DNA of 40,664 nt from Flavobacterium sp. HSC-61S13 (GCF_024171535.1 NZ_JALJZV010000023.1:1-40664), one strand, 5' to 3'; counted from the stretch's first letter, positions 27,013 through 34,443 are shown. Notes: generated from the letters alone by a model not told the origin. Numbers and translations: made by a program.

Positions 27013-28135
27013 AAAGGCATTATACGTTTTATTGACTCTAGTGTTTTTTTTCTCGAGTTGTAGGGGACAAGACAAGGCAGTTTTTAAATATAAAGAGGTG
27101 CCTTTAAAACTTAATAAGTCAAAAAGGGTTCTTATAGATTTAAAGGGATTTATTGAGGTTAGTAATTATTTGCCAAAAGGATATTCCAAAAGGGGAAATA
27201 TAGATTATACTATATATATTCAAAAAGCGCTCGATGAAAACCCTAATTTGGTTTTTCCGGATTTTCCGATTTTAGTTAATCAATTGGGGTTGGAGCTACA
27301 AAGCAACAGTAAGATTTTTTTCAGAGAAAAATCTAAAATAACTATAGAACCAAACAGTTTAACAAATTATTCCATTTTTAATTTGAAAAACATTTCTAAT
27401 GTAGCCATCTATAACCCTCGTTTAGTAGGTGATAAATACGCTCATTTAAGTTCTAAGGGCGAGTGGGGTATGGGAATAAATATTGTCGGGTCACAAAATA
27501 TAAAAATTTTTAATCCAATAATTTCAAAATGTTGGGGCGATGGAATATATATTAACGATTTTGATGGAATAAAATCTAAAAACATTTTAATTGAAGGTGG
27601 GATTGTCGATGATAATAGGAGGAATGGGATTTCAGTAATCAGTGGAGAAAACATCTCTATAAATGATATTGTTCTTTCTAATACCTCGGGAACGCTGCCG
27701 ATGGCAGGGATTGATTTAGAACCCAATCACAACCATGAGGAATTAAAGAATATTGTTTTAAAGAATATTGTTAGTTACAATAATGGAGATGCTGGTTTCT
27801 TAATCTTTCTGGGCTCTTTTTTAGGTGAAAATCAAAAAACGGTCGATATTCGGTTTCTTAATTGTACCGATTATTATTCCGCAAAAGCAATTTCAATACC
27901 GGGACTTCTTAATAATTATGATAAAACTATAAAAAAGATAAAAGGACAAATCTCTTTTGAAGGTTTTACTACTGTTAATAGCGGTGTGTTTTTTTCTAAA
28001 AGCTCGGGTAGTTATACTTATACACCTCCTATTTTCGTTAAGAAGTTTCAGATTCAACAAGAAAATAAAAAGGATTTAGATAGTGAACTTAAATTTCGAA
28101 AATGGTTTAAGGAACGGAGTATTCAAGTGGAATAA
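27002..28135 (+). CDS. parallel beta-helix lipoprotein inside the polysaccharide locus
   Basis: 377 residues. The lipoprotein signal peptide (ALYVLLTLVFFFSSC, lipidated Cys about 20) is followed by a linker. From about 110 onward there are right-handed beta-helix rungs (NLKNISNVAIYNPRLVGD, SQNIKIFNPIISKCWGDGIY, SKNILIEGGIVDDNRRNGIS, NISINDIVLSNTSG, LKNIVLKNIVSYNNGDAGFL). The N-terminal YTIYIQKALDENPNLVFPDF resembles the lead-in of pectate-lyase-like folds. Known relatives are polysaccharide lyases, hydrolases or epimerases, so it may trim or modify the polymer made here. Acidic residues line the rungs (WGDGIYINDFDG, GIVDDNRRNG), but I cannot assign a catalytic set. It overlaps the previous GT by 11 bases; 54 bases follow before the next gene. 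Confidence 0.8.
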   Translation: MIVKKALYVLLTLVFFFSSCRGQDKAVFKYKEVPLKLNKSKRVLIDLKGFIEVSNYLPKGYSKRGNIDYTIYIQKALDENPNLVFPDFPILVNQLGLELQSNSKIFFREKSKITIEPNSLTNYSIFNLKNISNVAIYNPRLVGDKYAHLSSKGEWGMGINIVGSQNIKIFNPIISKCWGDGIYINDFDGIKSKNILIEGGIVDDNRRNGISVISGENISINDIVLSNTSGTLPMAGIDLEPNHNHEELKNIVLKNIVSYNNGDAGFLIFLGSFLGENQKTVDIRFLNCTDYYSAKAISIPGLLNNYDKTIKKIKGQISFEGFTTVNSGVFFSKSSGSYTYTPPIFVKKFQIQQENKKDLDSELKFRKWFKERSIQVE

Positions 28136-28189
28136 AAGGGTTTGATTAGATTTAGATTTTGAGATAGAATAAAAATTAGTAAACAATAG

Positions 28190-29383
28190 ATGAAATTGAA
28201 AATTTTACGCATAACCACTGTTCCGGTTTCTTTAAAAAAACTCTTAGAGGGTCAGCATCGATTTATGACCCAACAAGGATTTGATGTTATAGGAGTCTCT
28301 TCTAAAGGAAGAGACTTAGAAGCGGTTCGGGACAATGAAGGGGTTGCTGTTGTTGCGTTAGAAATGAAGCGTACTATTGCACCCTTAGCAGATATGGTTT
28401 CCTTATGGAATTTTTACAAACTTTGTAAAAAAGAAAAGCCAACTATCGTACATTCCCATACCCCTAAAGCGGGTGTCGTAGGAATGTTAGGGGCTAAATT
28501 GGCCGGCGTACCCATTCGATTGCATACCGTGGCCGGTTTGCCCTTAATGGAAGCTACTGGAGTAAAACGAAAGTTGCTAGATTTTGTAGAAAAACTGACC
28601 TACCGTTGTGCTACAAACGTATATCCCAATTCAAACGGATTATATGACTTTATTGTTGAAAATAAATATACAGATCCCAATAAATTGAAAGTAATTGGTA
28701 AGGGAAGTTCTAATGGTATCAATACGGCTTTTTTTGATACATCTCATTTTTCGTCGGAACAATTAAACCTACTTAAACAAGATTTAGGAATTAGTCCGGA
28801 AGATTTTGTATTTGTATTTGTTGGTAGGCTAGTAGGAGATAAGGGGATCAATGAGCTTTTAAAGGCTTTTGTTTTGGTGTCAAAAGCAAAAAATAATATT
28901 AAACTTTTATTGGTTGGTGATTTTGAAGCAGCATTAGACCCATTAGAAACTGTAACATTGAGTGAAATAAACTCAAACAAAGATGTCATTTCTGTAGGTT
29001 TTCAACCCGATGTAAGGCCCTATTTTGCGATATCGGATGCTTTGGTCTTTCCGAGTTATAGAGAGGGTTTTCCCAATGTAGTCATGCAAGCAGGGGCCAT
29101 GGGATTACCGTCTATAGTGACCAATATTAACGGTTGTAACGAAATTATTATTGAAGGTGAAAACGGATTGATTGTTCCGGTAAAAGACGTTGGTGCAATC
29201 TATAGAAGTCTTTTGAAATTGTATGAGGACAACGATTACTTTCAATATCTGAAAAATAATGCTCGACGTATGATTACCGAGCGTTACGAACAAAAGCTCG
29301 TTTGGAATGCCTTATTAGCGGAATATAATCGATTGTTAGTGGATAAAGGATTTACTGTCCAACAAAATAACTATAATGTATAA
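28190..29383 (+). CDS. GT4 glycosyltransferase 4, conserved partner of the initiating sugar transferase
   Basis: 397 residues. IVHSHTPKAGVVGMLGAKLA then GVPIRLHTVAGLPLMEATG is typical of the PglA-like GT4 branch that follows the initiating transferase. The donor half has FVFVGRLVGDKGINELLKAF and YREGFPNVVMQAGAMGLPSI, in which the second Glu of EX7E is Gln, a common variant here. Base composition is richer in GC than the genes just upstream, consistent with the conserved flank of the locus. It overlaps the sugar transferase by 8 bases and likely adds the second sugar. Confidence 0.88.
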   Translation: MKLKILRITTVPVSLKKLLEGQHRFMTQQGFDVIGVSSKGRDLEAVRDNEGVAVVALEMKRTIAPLADMVSLWNFYKLCKKEKPTIVHSHTPKAGVVGMLGAKLAGVPIRLHTVAGLPLMEATGVKRKLLDFVEKLTYRCATNVYPNSNGLYDFIVENKYTDPNKLKVIGKGSSNGINTAFFDTSHFSSEQLNLLKQDLGISPEDFVFVFVGRLVGDKGINELLKAFVLVSKAKNNIKLLLVGDFEAALDPLETVTLSEINSNKDVISVGFQPDVRPYFAISDALVFPSYREGFPNVVMQAGAMGLPSIVTNINGCNEIIIEGENGLIVPVKDVGAIYRSLLKLYEDNDYFQYLKNNARRMITERYEQKLVWNALLAEYNRLLVDKGFTVQQNNYNV

Positions 29384-29984
29384 ACATTTTTTAAAACGCA
29401 TCTTGGATTTTTTTGCGGCACTTATCGGCTTGCTTTTATTGAGTCCTATATTTATAATTGTTACAATTGGGCTGTTTTTTGCCAATTCAGGCAAACCCTT
29501 TTTCTTTCAAAGAAGGCCGGGTAAAGACGAACGAATTTTCAGCATAGTCAAGTTTAAAACGATGAACGACAAAAAGGGGGCAGACGGGCAATTGTTGTCT
29601 GATGCCGAACGATTAACGCCTATAGGGGCGTTTGTTCGTAAAACCTCTTTGGATGAAATCCCACAGCTCATTAACGTCCTAAATGGCGATATGAGCTTGA
29701 TAGGACCACGTCCCTTATTGGTGCAATATCTACCGTTGTATAACGATAAACAGAAAAAGCGACATCAGGTGCGTCCGGGCATCACCGGTTGGGCTCAAGT
29801 CAACGGCCGGAATGCGATTTCGTGGGAACAAAAATTTGAACTGGACGTCTGGTACGTAGATCATTTGAGTTTGTTGTTGGACATTAAAATTTTTATCTTA
29901 ACTTTAAAAAAGGTGTTTATTAGAGAGGGGATATCAGCGGACGGTCAAGCAACTATGGAAGCATTTAAAGGTAGTAAAAGGTAA
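29376..29984 (+). CDS. pglC: initiating sugar-phosphate transferase, PglC-like
   Basis: 202 residues, the small monotopic phosphoglycosyl transferase form without the WcaJ N-terminal domain. It has a re-entrant hydrophobic helix (IGLLLLSPIFIIVTIGLFFA), then FFFQRRPGKDERIFSIVKFK, the catalytic Asp-Glu in RKTSLDEIPQLINVLNGDMS, GPRPLL, and RPGITGWAQVNGRNAISWEQ. It moves a sugar-1-phosphate, probably a bacillosamine type given pglD and pglE, onto undecaprenyl phosphate and so starts the repeat unit. It is followed 4 bases later by a small secreted protein gene that interrupts the usual pglC-pglD order. Confidence 0.9.
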   Translation: MYKHFLKRILDFFAALIGLLLLSPIFIIVTIGLFFANSGKPFFFQRRPGKDERIFSIVKFKTMNDKKGADGQLLSDAERLTPIGAFVRKTSLDEIPQLINVLNGDMSLIGPRPLLVQYLPLYNDKQKKRHQVRPGITGWAQVNGRNAISWEQKFELDVWYVDHLSLLLDIKIFILTLKKVFIREGISADGQATMEAFKGSKR

Positions 29985-29988
29985 TATT

Positions 29989-30507
29989 ATGAGAAAAATA
30001 ATCGCGGTTATACTATTTTCTAGTTCGAGTTTTGGATTCGCGCAAAGCAATGAAAATGAATGTGATGGCTTAAAAACAAAAAATATAAAACTCGAACAAG
30101 ACAACTCTTTTTTCAAAGTTGCCTTAGATTTGCGGCAATCAGAAAGTAAGATCCAAATTGATAACAGAATCGTTATAATAAACGAAGTAGTTTATGATGC
30201 GAAAGAGAAGCAGTTGCGGGTGAGTGGTCTTGTGGAGAACAACAATATAAATTATAAGGGGATCAATTTTTTTGGAGCAAATTTCGTAGATTCAAAAGGG
30301 GAATTTCATGAAACCTTTACTGTATTACACCCTTCGGGAAAAGGCTTTTCGATTTTGAGTTCTACAACTGAAGTTCCTTACGGCTTTACTTTTGTATTTA
30401 AGAATATTAATGCTTATATCCCAGTAATTAGCTTGCTGCAAGTCAATTTGGCTACCAAAAACTTGAGGAACGACGAGTTTAAATTTAAGGGAGTGACAGT
30501 TAAATAA
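29989..30507 (+). CDS. small secreted hypothetical protein between pglC and pglD
   Basis: 172 residues with a signal peptide (KIIAVILFSSSSFGFAQ, cleavage before SNENEC). The mature part is one beta-rich domain (IQIDNRIVIINEVVYDAKEK, QLRVSGLVENNNINYKGINF, YGFTFVFKNINAYIPVISLL). One cysteine near the mature N-terminus (NECDGLK) is not in a lipobox. I do not recognise the family. It sits 4 bases after pglC and 9 before pglD, so it is in the operon. A periplasmic role in assembly of the polymer is only a guess. Confidence 0.75.
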   Translation: MRKIIAVILFSSSSFGFAQSNENECDGLKTKNIKLEQDNSFFKVALDLRQSESKIQIDNRIVIINEVVYDAKEKQLRVSGLVENNNINYKGINFFGANFVDSKGEFHETFTVLHPSGKGFSILSSTTEVPYGFTFVFKNINAYIPVISLLQVNLATKNLRNDEFKFKGVTVK

Positions 30508-30516
30508 AGTTTTATT

Positions 30517-31113
30517 ATGTATTTATATGGAGCGAGTGGTCATGGAAAGGTGGTGGCAGAAATTGCTGAAGCTCTGAATATCCCTATTTCAGGTTTTATT
30601 GATGGAAATCCCGAAATAGAAGTGGTTTTAGATTATTCTGTTATTGAAGATATACCTATTAATATCGACCAAGTGGTGATTTCTATAGGCAATAATAAAA
30701 TTCGCAAAGAGATAGCTACGCGATGCAAAAAATTAAGTTTTATAACTTTAATACATCCGCATAGTACTACTTCCAAAAGAGCAAGTGTAGGGGAGGGAAC
30801 AGTTATAATGGCGGGTGTTACCATAAATTCAGGGGCAAAGATCGGTAAACATTGTATCATAAATACAAATGCTTCTGTAGATCACGAATGTATTATTGCT
30901 GATTTTGTTCATATTTCGCCTAATGCTGCATTAGCAGGAAATGTAGAAGTTGGAGAAGGCAGCCACTTGGGTATAGGTTCCTCAATCATTCAAGGTGTCA
31001 AAATTGGAAGTTGGGCGACTATCGGAGCAGGTTCTGTTGTCCTTAAAGACGTACCAGATGGCGCTGTAGTTGTCGGGAATCCAGCAAGAATCATTAAATA
31101 TAATGTATTTTAA
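30517..31113 (+). CDS. pglD: PglD-like sugar O/N-acetyltransferase
   Basis: 198 residues. The N-terminal PglD domain (MYLYGASGHGKVVAEIAEAL, GFIDGNPEIEVV) is followed by hexapeptide repeats (GEGTVIMAGVTINSGAKIGK, NTNASVDHECIIADFVHISP then NAALAGNVEVGEGSHLGIGS, IGAGSVVLKDVPDGAVVVGN). The His in SVDHEC is the conserved catalytic base of PglD. It would acetylate UDP-4-amino-4,6-dideoxy-GlcNAc to UDP-diNAcBac. Its usual neighbour, the PglE aminotransferase, is found only at 37535, beyond a 6.4-kb decayed island. Confidence 0.9.
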   Translation: MYLYGASGHGKVVAEIAEALNIPISGFIDGNPEIEVVLDYSVIEDIPINIDQVVISIGNNKIRKEIATRCKKLSFITLIHPHSTTSKRASVGEGTVIMAGVTINSGAKIGKHCIINTNASVDHECIIADFVHISPNAALAGNVEVGEGSHLGIGSSIIQGVKIGSWATIGAGSVVLKDVPDGAVVVGNPARIIKYNVF

Positions 31114-31376
31114 TATTGAGTTTATATTAAATGCAGTAAATAACACCAAATGCTTCCTCTGTAGTATGGCTTCGAGGAGATGTGATTTTTACAGGTCCTT
31201 TTCTATTTACAAACCTCTTAAAGTTTCATTCTCCATAGTGATATGTCGCAAGGTACAATTTTGGCTACAGAACCTTGAATTGGAAGTTTTTTCTTCATTT
31301 TGCGGAGTCTATTCAAAATGATGAATTATATAAAAATATTTTACTTGTACTTACACTGTCCAAATCTAGGAATATA

Positions 31377-31577
31377 ATGGAAAAGGTAGACTTATACTTA
31401 ATGGGACTTAACTTCAATCAGTATCAAGCGTGGTCAATTGCTGTGTTGTAAAACAAAGAGTTGAATATAAATTATAGCGTAGTTCAAGGAAATGAAATAA
31501 TCGAAGTTAGTGCAAACGGAAATCGGCGAGTACTAATAAAATCAATAGTTACTAGGGTAAAATTAAGTATAAGATAA
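31377..31577 (+). pseudogene. short broken reading frame with one internal stop
   Basis: From ATG 31377 the frame reads MEKVDLYLMGLNFNQYQAWS..., meets a TAA at 31449, then continues in the same frame with coding-like composition (NINYSVVQGNEIIEVSANGN) to the TAA at 31575-31577. Sixty-six codons with a single interruption suggest a decayed gene or gene fragment. Family unknown. Confidence 0.3.
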
Positions 31578-31734
31578 AAGGTATTTACCTTAAAACTTGT
31601 AGAAGTAAGGTGAAACATTTTAGAATGTTTTCTACATCAAGTAATAGGACGATAACTCGTGATGCCTATTTCATTTTAATTCAGAATAAGTGGGTGTCAA
31701 TTTTGACTATAATATTATTATCAAGAGGTGCAGG

Positions 31735-31863
31735 ATGATTATCGCCAACCAAAATCATCTAAAGAATGTGGTAAAAGAGATAGTTGCGATTAATTATAGA
31801 GCTTTAGAATTTGGTTTTTGTGTTGCCATACTTAAGTATGCTGAAAAACAAGATGCTATGTAA
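31735..31863 (+). CDS. possible 42-residue protein or 3' gene fragment
   Basis: ATG 31735 to TAA 31861-31863. It reads MIIANQNHLKNVVKEIVAIN then YRALEFGFCVAILKYAEKQD-A-M, which looks like real helical protein rather than random AT-rich DNA. There is no recognisable domain. It may be the C-terminal end of a lost gene, since everything around it is decayed. Confidence 0.3.
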   Translation: MIIANQNHLKNVVKEIVAINYRALEFGFCVAILKYAEKQDAM

Positions 31864-31891
31864 TTAAATGTTGTTGGATTTTTAAAACGAT

Positions 31892-31918
31892 AAAGGCTGT
31901 CCTTTTGAGACAGCCTTT
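31892..31918 (-). terminator. intrinsic terminator of the lipoprotein pair
   Basis: AAAGGCTGTC (31892-31901) and GACAGCCTTT (31909-31918) form a perfect 10-bp stem with a 7-base loop, 20 bases past the stop of the minus-strand lipoprotein gene. On the minus strand it is followed by a T-rich stretch (TATCGTTTTAAAAA). The same kind of hairpin is common at gene ends in flavobacteria. Confidence 0.75.
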
Positions 31919-31937
31919 GTTAAAATAAATAATTAAA

Positions 31938-32678
31938 CTAAAATTTTTCTCTTATTATTTTTTCAATACTTTGATAATCGTGCGGATTGGGATATATATC
32001 TAAATCAAGATTATTCTTTCTAAAAAAAGCAAAAGGAAATCCTAATTCATTTTTGTATTTTTTTGTCAAAACAGGTAACAAATTATTCAATTCTAATATA
32101 ATCCAATCATCATTAATAAATCCATTTTTCTTATAAATCGCTCCTTTTTTATAATTTTCTATAGTATTTACATTTTCAAAAACAGCGATGAACTTTATAT
32201 TTTTATCCTTGAACTTTGATGCTAAAATATTCATATTATTATATTCTGATACACACCCCCCACAATTAGTAGATGTTATATAAAATAAAGCATTCATATT
32301 CTTTACTTCATCTAAAGAATATTTTTTACTATTTAAACTTTTAAATTTAGGATATAAAACTCTTTCATTACTATTTTCATCAACGATAATCATTTTACTA
32401 GTGTCCCCACCTAAATCACTAATCAAAAAAGCAAAGACATTGGTAAAATCGTCCTCATCAACATAAGCCTTTTCTAATAAATCAATATTCCAAGAAGATA
32501 ATTTTCCATTTGAATCAAAAACCATTGTTTTTTTAAAATCACTTCTATCTGATTCATTTAGATTTAAAATTTTAGAAAGATTAGTTTTTATATAAACATC
32601 TTCTTTGCTGTCCTTAATTTTGTTTTTACAAGATAAAAAAAAAGCCAACACTAAAAAAAGGCAAAATATTTTTTTCAT
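31938..32678 (-). CDS. lipoprotein with thioredoxin-like C-terminal domain
   Basis: 246 residues. Lipoprotein signal peptide IFCLFLVLAFFLSC with lipidated Cys17. Residues about 23-118 are shared with the neighbouring lipoprotein (DSKEDVY.KTNLSKILNL, DFKKTMVFDSNGKLSSWNID, LGGDTSK). From about 125 a thioredoxin-like fold begins: ALFYITSTNCGGCVSEYNNM with a CGGC redox motif (Cys139/Cys142), KFIAVFENVNTIENY, and FPFAFFR supplying a likely cis-Pro (Pro215). It is probably anchored to a membrane and acts in the periplasm on thiols or as a peroxiredoxin/TlpA-like partner. It follows the shorter paralogue by 4 bases in the same operon and ends at a hairpin. Exact function unknown. Confidence 0.8.
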   Translation of the reverse strand: MKKIFCLFLVLAFFLSCKNKIKDSKEDVYIKTNLSKILNLNESDRSDFKKTMVFDSNGKLSSWNIDLLEKAYVDEDDFTNVFAFLISDLGGDTSKMIIVDENSNERVLYPKFKSLNSKKYSLDEVKNMNALFYITSTNCGGCVSEYNNMNILASKFKDKNIKFIAVFENVNTIENYKKGAIYKKNGFINDDWIILELNNLLPVLTKKYKNELGFPFAFFRKNNLDLDIYPNPHDYQSIEKIIREKF

Positions 32679-32682
32679 AAAA

Positions 32683-33189
32683 TTAATATGTTCTTGTACA
32701 TGAATGACCTATGTATTTCATACAATCCCCGGTACTTTGATGCTTTATATAATCTTTATATGTAATTGTCCCAGTACCGCCAGTATCTGCATCATCTGTC
32801 ATATGATCTCCTCTAGACAAAATCTTTTTGTTATTTAACCTTTTAGATTTAGGGTATAGAACTCTTTCATTATTATTTTCATCAACTATAATTATTTTAC
32901 TAGTGTCCCCACCTAAATCACTGACCAAAAAAGAGAATATATTTGTAAAATCTTCCTCATTAACATAAGCCTTCTCTAATAAGTCAATATTCCAAGAAGA
33001 TAGTTTTCCATTTGAGTCAAAAACCATTGTTTTTTTAAAATCACTTCTATCTGATTCACTTAGATTCAAAATTTTAGAAAGATTAGTTTTTAAATAAACA
33101 TCTTCTTTACTATCTACTGTGTTTTCTGAATCAGACGAACAAGAAATAAAGAATAGAACTCCAAATAACCCAAATAATACTTTTTTCAT
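32683..33189 (-). CDS. paralogous lipoprotein with a short Cys-containing C-terminal tail
   Basis: 168 residues. Lipoprotein signal peptide VLFGLFGVLFFISC with lipidated Cys17. Residues about 26-121 are nearly identical to the downstream gene's N-terminal part (only conservative changes). Then, instead of a thioredoxin fold, comes a 45-residue tail rich in Gly, Thr, Asp and Tyr with two cysteines: SRGDHMTDDADTGGTGTITY and STGDCMKYIGHSCTRTY (Cys156, Cys164). The tail shows no known domain. Tandem duplication followed by replacement of the 3' end is the simplest origin. The Cys-containing tail next to a CGGC protein suggests enzyme and substrate, but this is inference. Codon use is very AT-rich. 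Confidence 0.75.
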   Translation of the reverse strand: MKKVLFGLFGVLFFISCSSDSENTVDSKEDVYLKTNLSKILNLSESDRSDFKKTMVFDSNGKLSSWNIDLLEKAYVNEEDFTNIFSFLVSDLGGDTSKIIIVDENNNERVLYPKSKRLNNKKILSRGDHMTDDADTGGTGTITYKDYIKHQSTGDCMKYIGHSCTRTY

Positions 33190-33211
33190 AATTATAATTT
33201 TTATTGAACAG

Positions 33212-33219
33212 CAAATTTA
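33212..33219 (-). promoter_or_regulatory. -7 element of the lipoprotein operon
   Basis: On the minus strand TAAATTTG matches TAnnTTTG exactly, 23 bases before the ATG at 33189. No ideal -33 TTTG is present; a TTG lies 15 bases upstream, inside the long palindrome, so the palindrome overlaps the promoter. Confidence 0.45.
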
Positions 33220-33221
33220 GA

Positions 33222-33277
33222 GACAGATTGTTTGCAATAAATACCATAAACATGGTATTTATTGCAAACAATCTGTC
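33222..33277. repeat. 56-bp perfect palindrome (26-bp arms, 4-base loop)
   Basis: Left arm 33222-33247 starts GACAGATTGTTTGC; right arm 33252-33277 is its exact reverse complement, ending GCAAACAATCTGTC; the loop is AAAC. On the + strand a T-rich run follows (eight T, then six more), on the minus strand the promoter of the lipoprotein operon follows at once. It could be a very long operator, a + strand terminator, or the collapsed ends of a miniature element. I see no target-site duplication. Confidence 0.85.
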
Positions 33278-33714
33278 ATTTTTTTTACTTTTTTAGGTAT
33301 TGTACGACCTACAAGAATATCACAGCTTGCTTTATCTTACTATTTATCTATACAACATTAAAAAACACGATTAGCCCTCTCTTAAAGTACAATGCTTTCG
33401 GTTAAATCATCCGCATCAAAATCCGCTTCTATTGTCTTAATTCCTCCATGTGATTGATAAGTTAGTTTCCCTTTTCTATTTTATCAATGTGCATAGAAAA
33501 ATCCTCTCCTTATACAATAGAAAGCTTAAGAGTATATTAAAATAAGTTGAAATAATTGTTCTAATTGAGGTATATAAGCTTTTATATGGCTTGCTATTTT
33601 AATACGACCACAAGTTGAATACGGACGATTCTTACAATAAGTCGTGCGTATTTTAATCAGTCCATTATACAGATTGTGAACCCGCTATCGTTAGTTAAGA
33701 AAACGGGAATTCTT
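33278..33714. other. decayed DNA, no intact gene
   Basis: An AT-rich stretch with stops in all frames. On the minus strand, roughly 33382-33476, a 30-residue coding-like run (KGKLTYQSHGGIKTIEADFD, then ADDLTESIVL and a stop) suggests a gene remnant. An imperfect hairpin lies at 33618-33652 (11-bp arms, one mismatch). Nothing else supported. Confidence 0.4.
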
Positions 33715-34025
33715 TGATAATTTACTCCTTCTTGCTCAGCTTTTTATAGACGTTTGTATCGTTCGGATACTTTGTCGATGGGTGTGTAGCTAGCAGCTCC
33801 ATTCTAAAAGGTATTTCTTTATAGTGCTCCAAATTTTTTCGTCTAAGGAATTTATAATAGTTTCATCGGTTACTTCTAGAGCTTGTGCAATCATGCTGAT
33901 TTTGTGGTCTTACAATTCGGCGGTATTTTAATTGGAAACATTTTGTTGGCTAATACCCAATATTTCGGCTAAGTTTTCTTATTTAATTCCTCTTATTGCT
34001 CGAATGCGAAAAATTTTGCATACGA
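33715..34025 (-). pseudogene. dead XRE-family helix-turn-helix regulator
   Basis: Read on the minus strand the order is IRAIRGIK-stop-ENLAEILGISQQNVS, then SMIAQALEVTDETI, then SLDEKIWSTIKKYLLEW and, after a frameshift, PIDKVSERYKRL-stop-KAEQEG. This is the familiar Bacteroidota XRE regulator: HTH with GISQQ-VS recognition helix, an ALEVT-type helix 5, and a C-terminal PI.K..E.Y.RLL.AEQE coiled segment. At least five in-frame stops and one frameshift are present; the first stop (TAA) probably replaced a Gln codon. A genuine gene that has decayed. Confidence 0.7.
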
Positions 34026-34114
34026 GGTGTCCTTAATAAAAGATCGCAGCGAGATATACAAATAATTATAAGATTTTTAGATGCTTGATTTTTCTTCTAA
34101 AATGTATTTAGAAA

Positions 34115-34202
34115 TAAAGGGAGGATAAAGGGAGGATAAAGGGAGGATAAAGGGAGGATAAAGGGAGGATAAAGGGAGGATAAAGGGAGGATAAAGGGAG
34201 GA
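34115..34202 (+). repeat. 11-bp tandem repeat, 8 perfect copies
   Basis: Eight consecutive exact copies of TAAAGGGAGGA from 34115 to 34202 with no mismatch. The unit is not a multiple of three, so copy-number change would shift any frame crossing it. It separates the dead XRE gene from a coding-like 3' fragment (34203-34331). There are no spacers, so it is not CRISPR. Perfect identity points to recent slippage. Confidence 0.95.
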
Positions 34203-34331
34203 CATTTTACTGCTGTGATCGCTAGAATTACTGTTGCATGGTCAACCATTTTATGGAATTTTGAAAACCTAGTTTTAGCAAAAAAAATGGGCAACTGGGG
34301 TGTATTAGATGATACAGCTACTAATGAATAG
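34203..34331 (+). pseudogene. coding-like 3' gene fragment after the tandem repeat
   Basis: In the frame that leaves the repeat as KGGHFTA, the sequence reads VIARITVAWSTILWNFENLV then LAKKMGNWGVLDDTATNE and stops. The hydrophobic/aromatic run and absence of stops suggest the C-terminus of a former protein whose 5' part has been lost or replaced by the repeat. Family not recognised. The opposite strand is also open here, but reads mainly the repeat. Confidence 0.3.
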
Positions 34332-34412
34332 CGCGCTTATAGTTGCGTGTAGTTAATCGTGCGGAGCAACTGATCGAGTGATAAAACCAACTGGGAACCT
34401 TTTATATTTTTC

Positions 34413-34443
34413 TGTGTTTTTTCAGATAGATTTTGTATTTTTG
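34413..34443 (+). promoter_or_regulatory. promoter of the nagB-like gene
   Basis: TGTG (34413-34416, one mismatch to TTTG), a 19-base spacer and TATTTTTG (34436-34443, exact TAnnTTTG). The ATG at 34486 is 43 bases downstream. Confidence 0.55.

Larger units (their letters stand above)
31114..31891. other. decayed DNA after pglD, no intact gene
   Basis: About 780 bases without a normal gene. It begins the island that separates pglD from pglE. Coding-like remnants in it are listed separately (31377-31577, 31735-31863). No terminator is evident right after pglD, so transcription may run into this stretch. I see no insertion-sequence ends here. Confidence 0.55.

Noticed and set aside
11079..31113. 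dTDP-rhamnose pathway
   Set aside because: rfbA and rfbB are present but no rmlC (3,5-epimerase) or rmlD (reductase) is found; FdtA-like, aminotransferase and acetyltransferase genes follow instead.
31070..31321. 83-codon + frame at the end of pglD
   Set aside because: It begins inside pglD in another frame and has no domain or protein-like composition.
34115..34202. possible CRISPR array
   Set aside because: The 11-bp units are contiguous without spacers, so it is a simple tandem repeat; no cas genes are present.
34097..34294. 65-codon minus-strand frame across the 11-bp repeats
   Set aside because: Most of it is the repeat translated (PPFILPLSSLY units); the rest has no recognisable protein.
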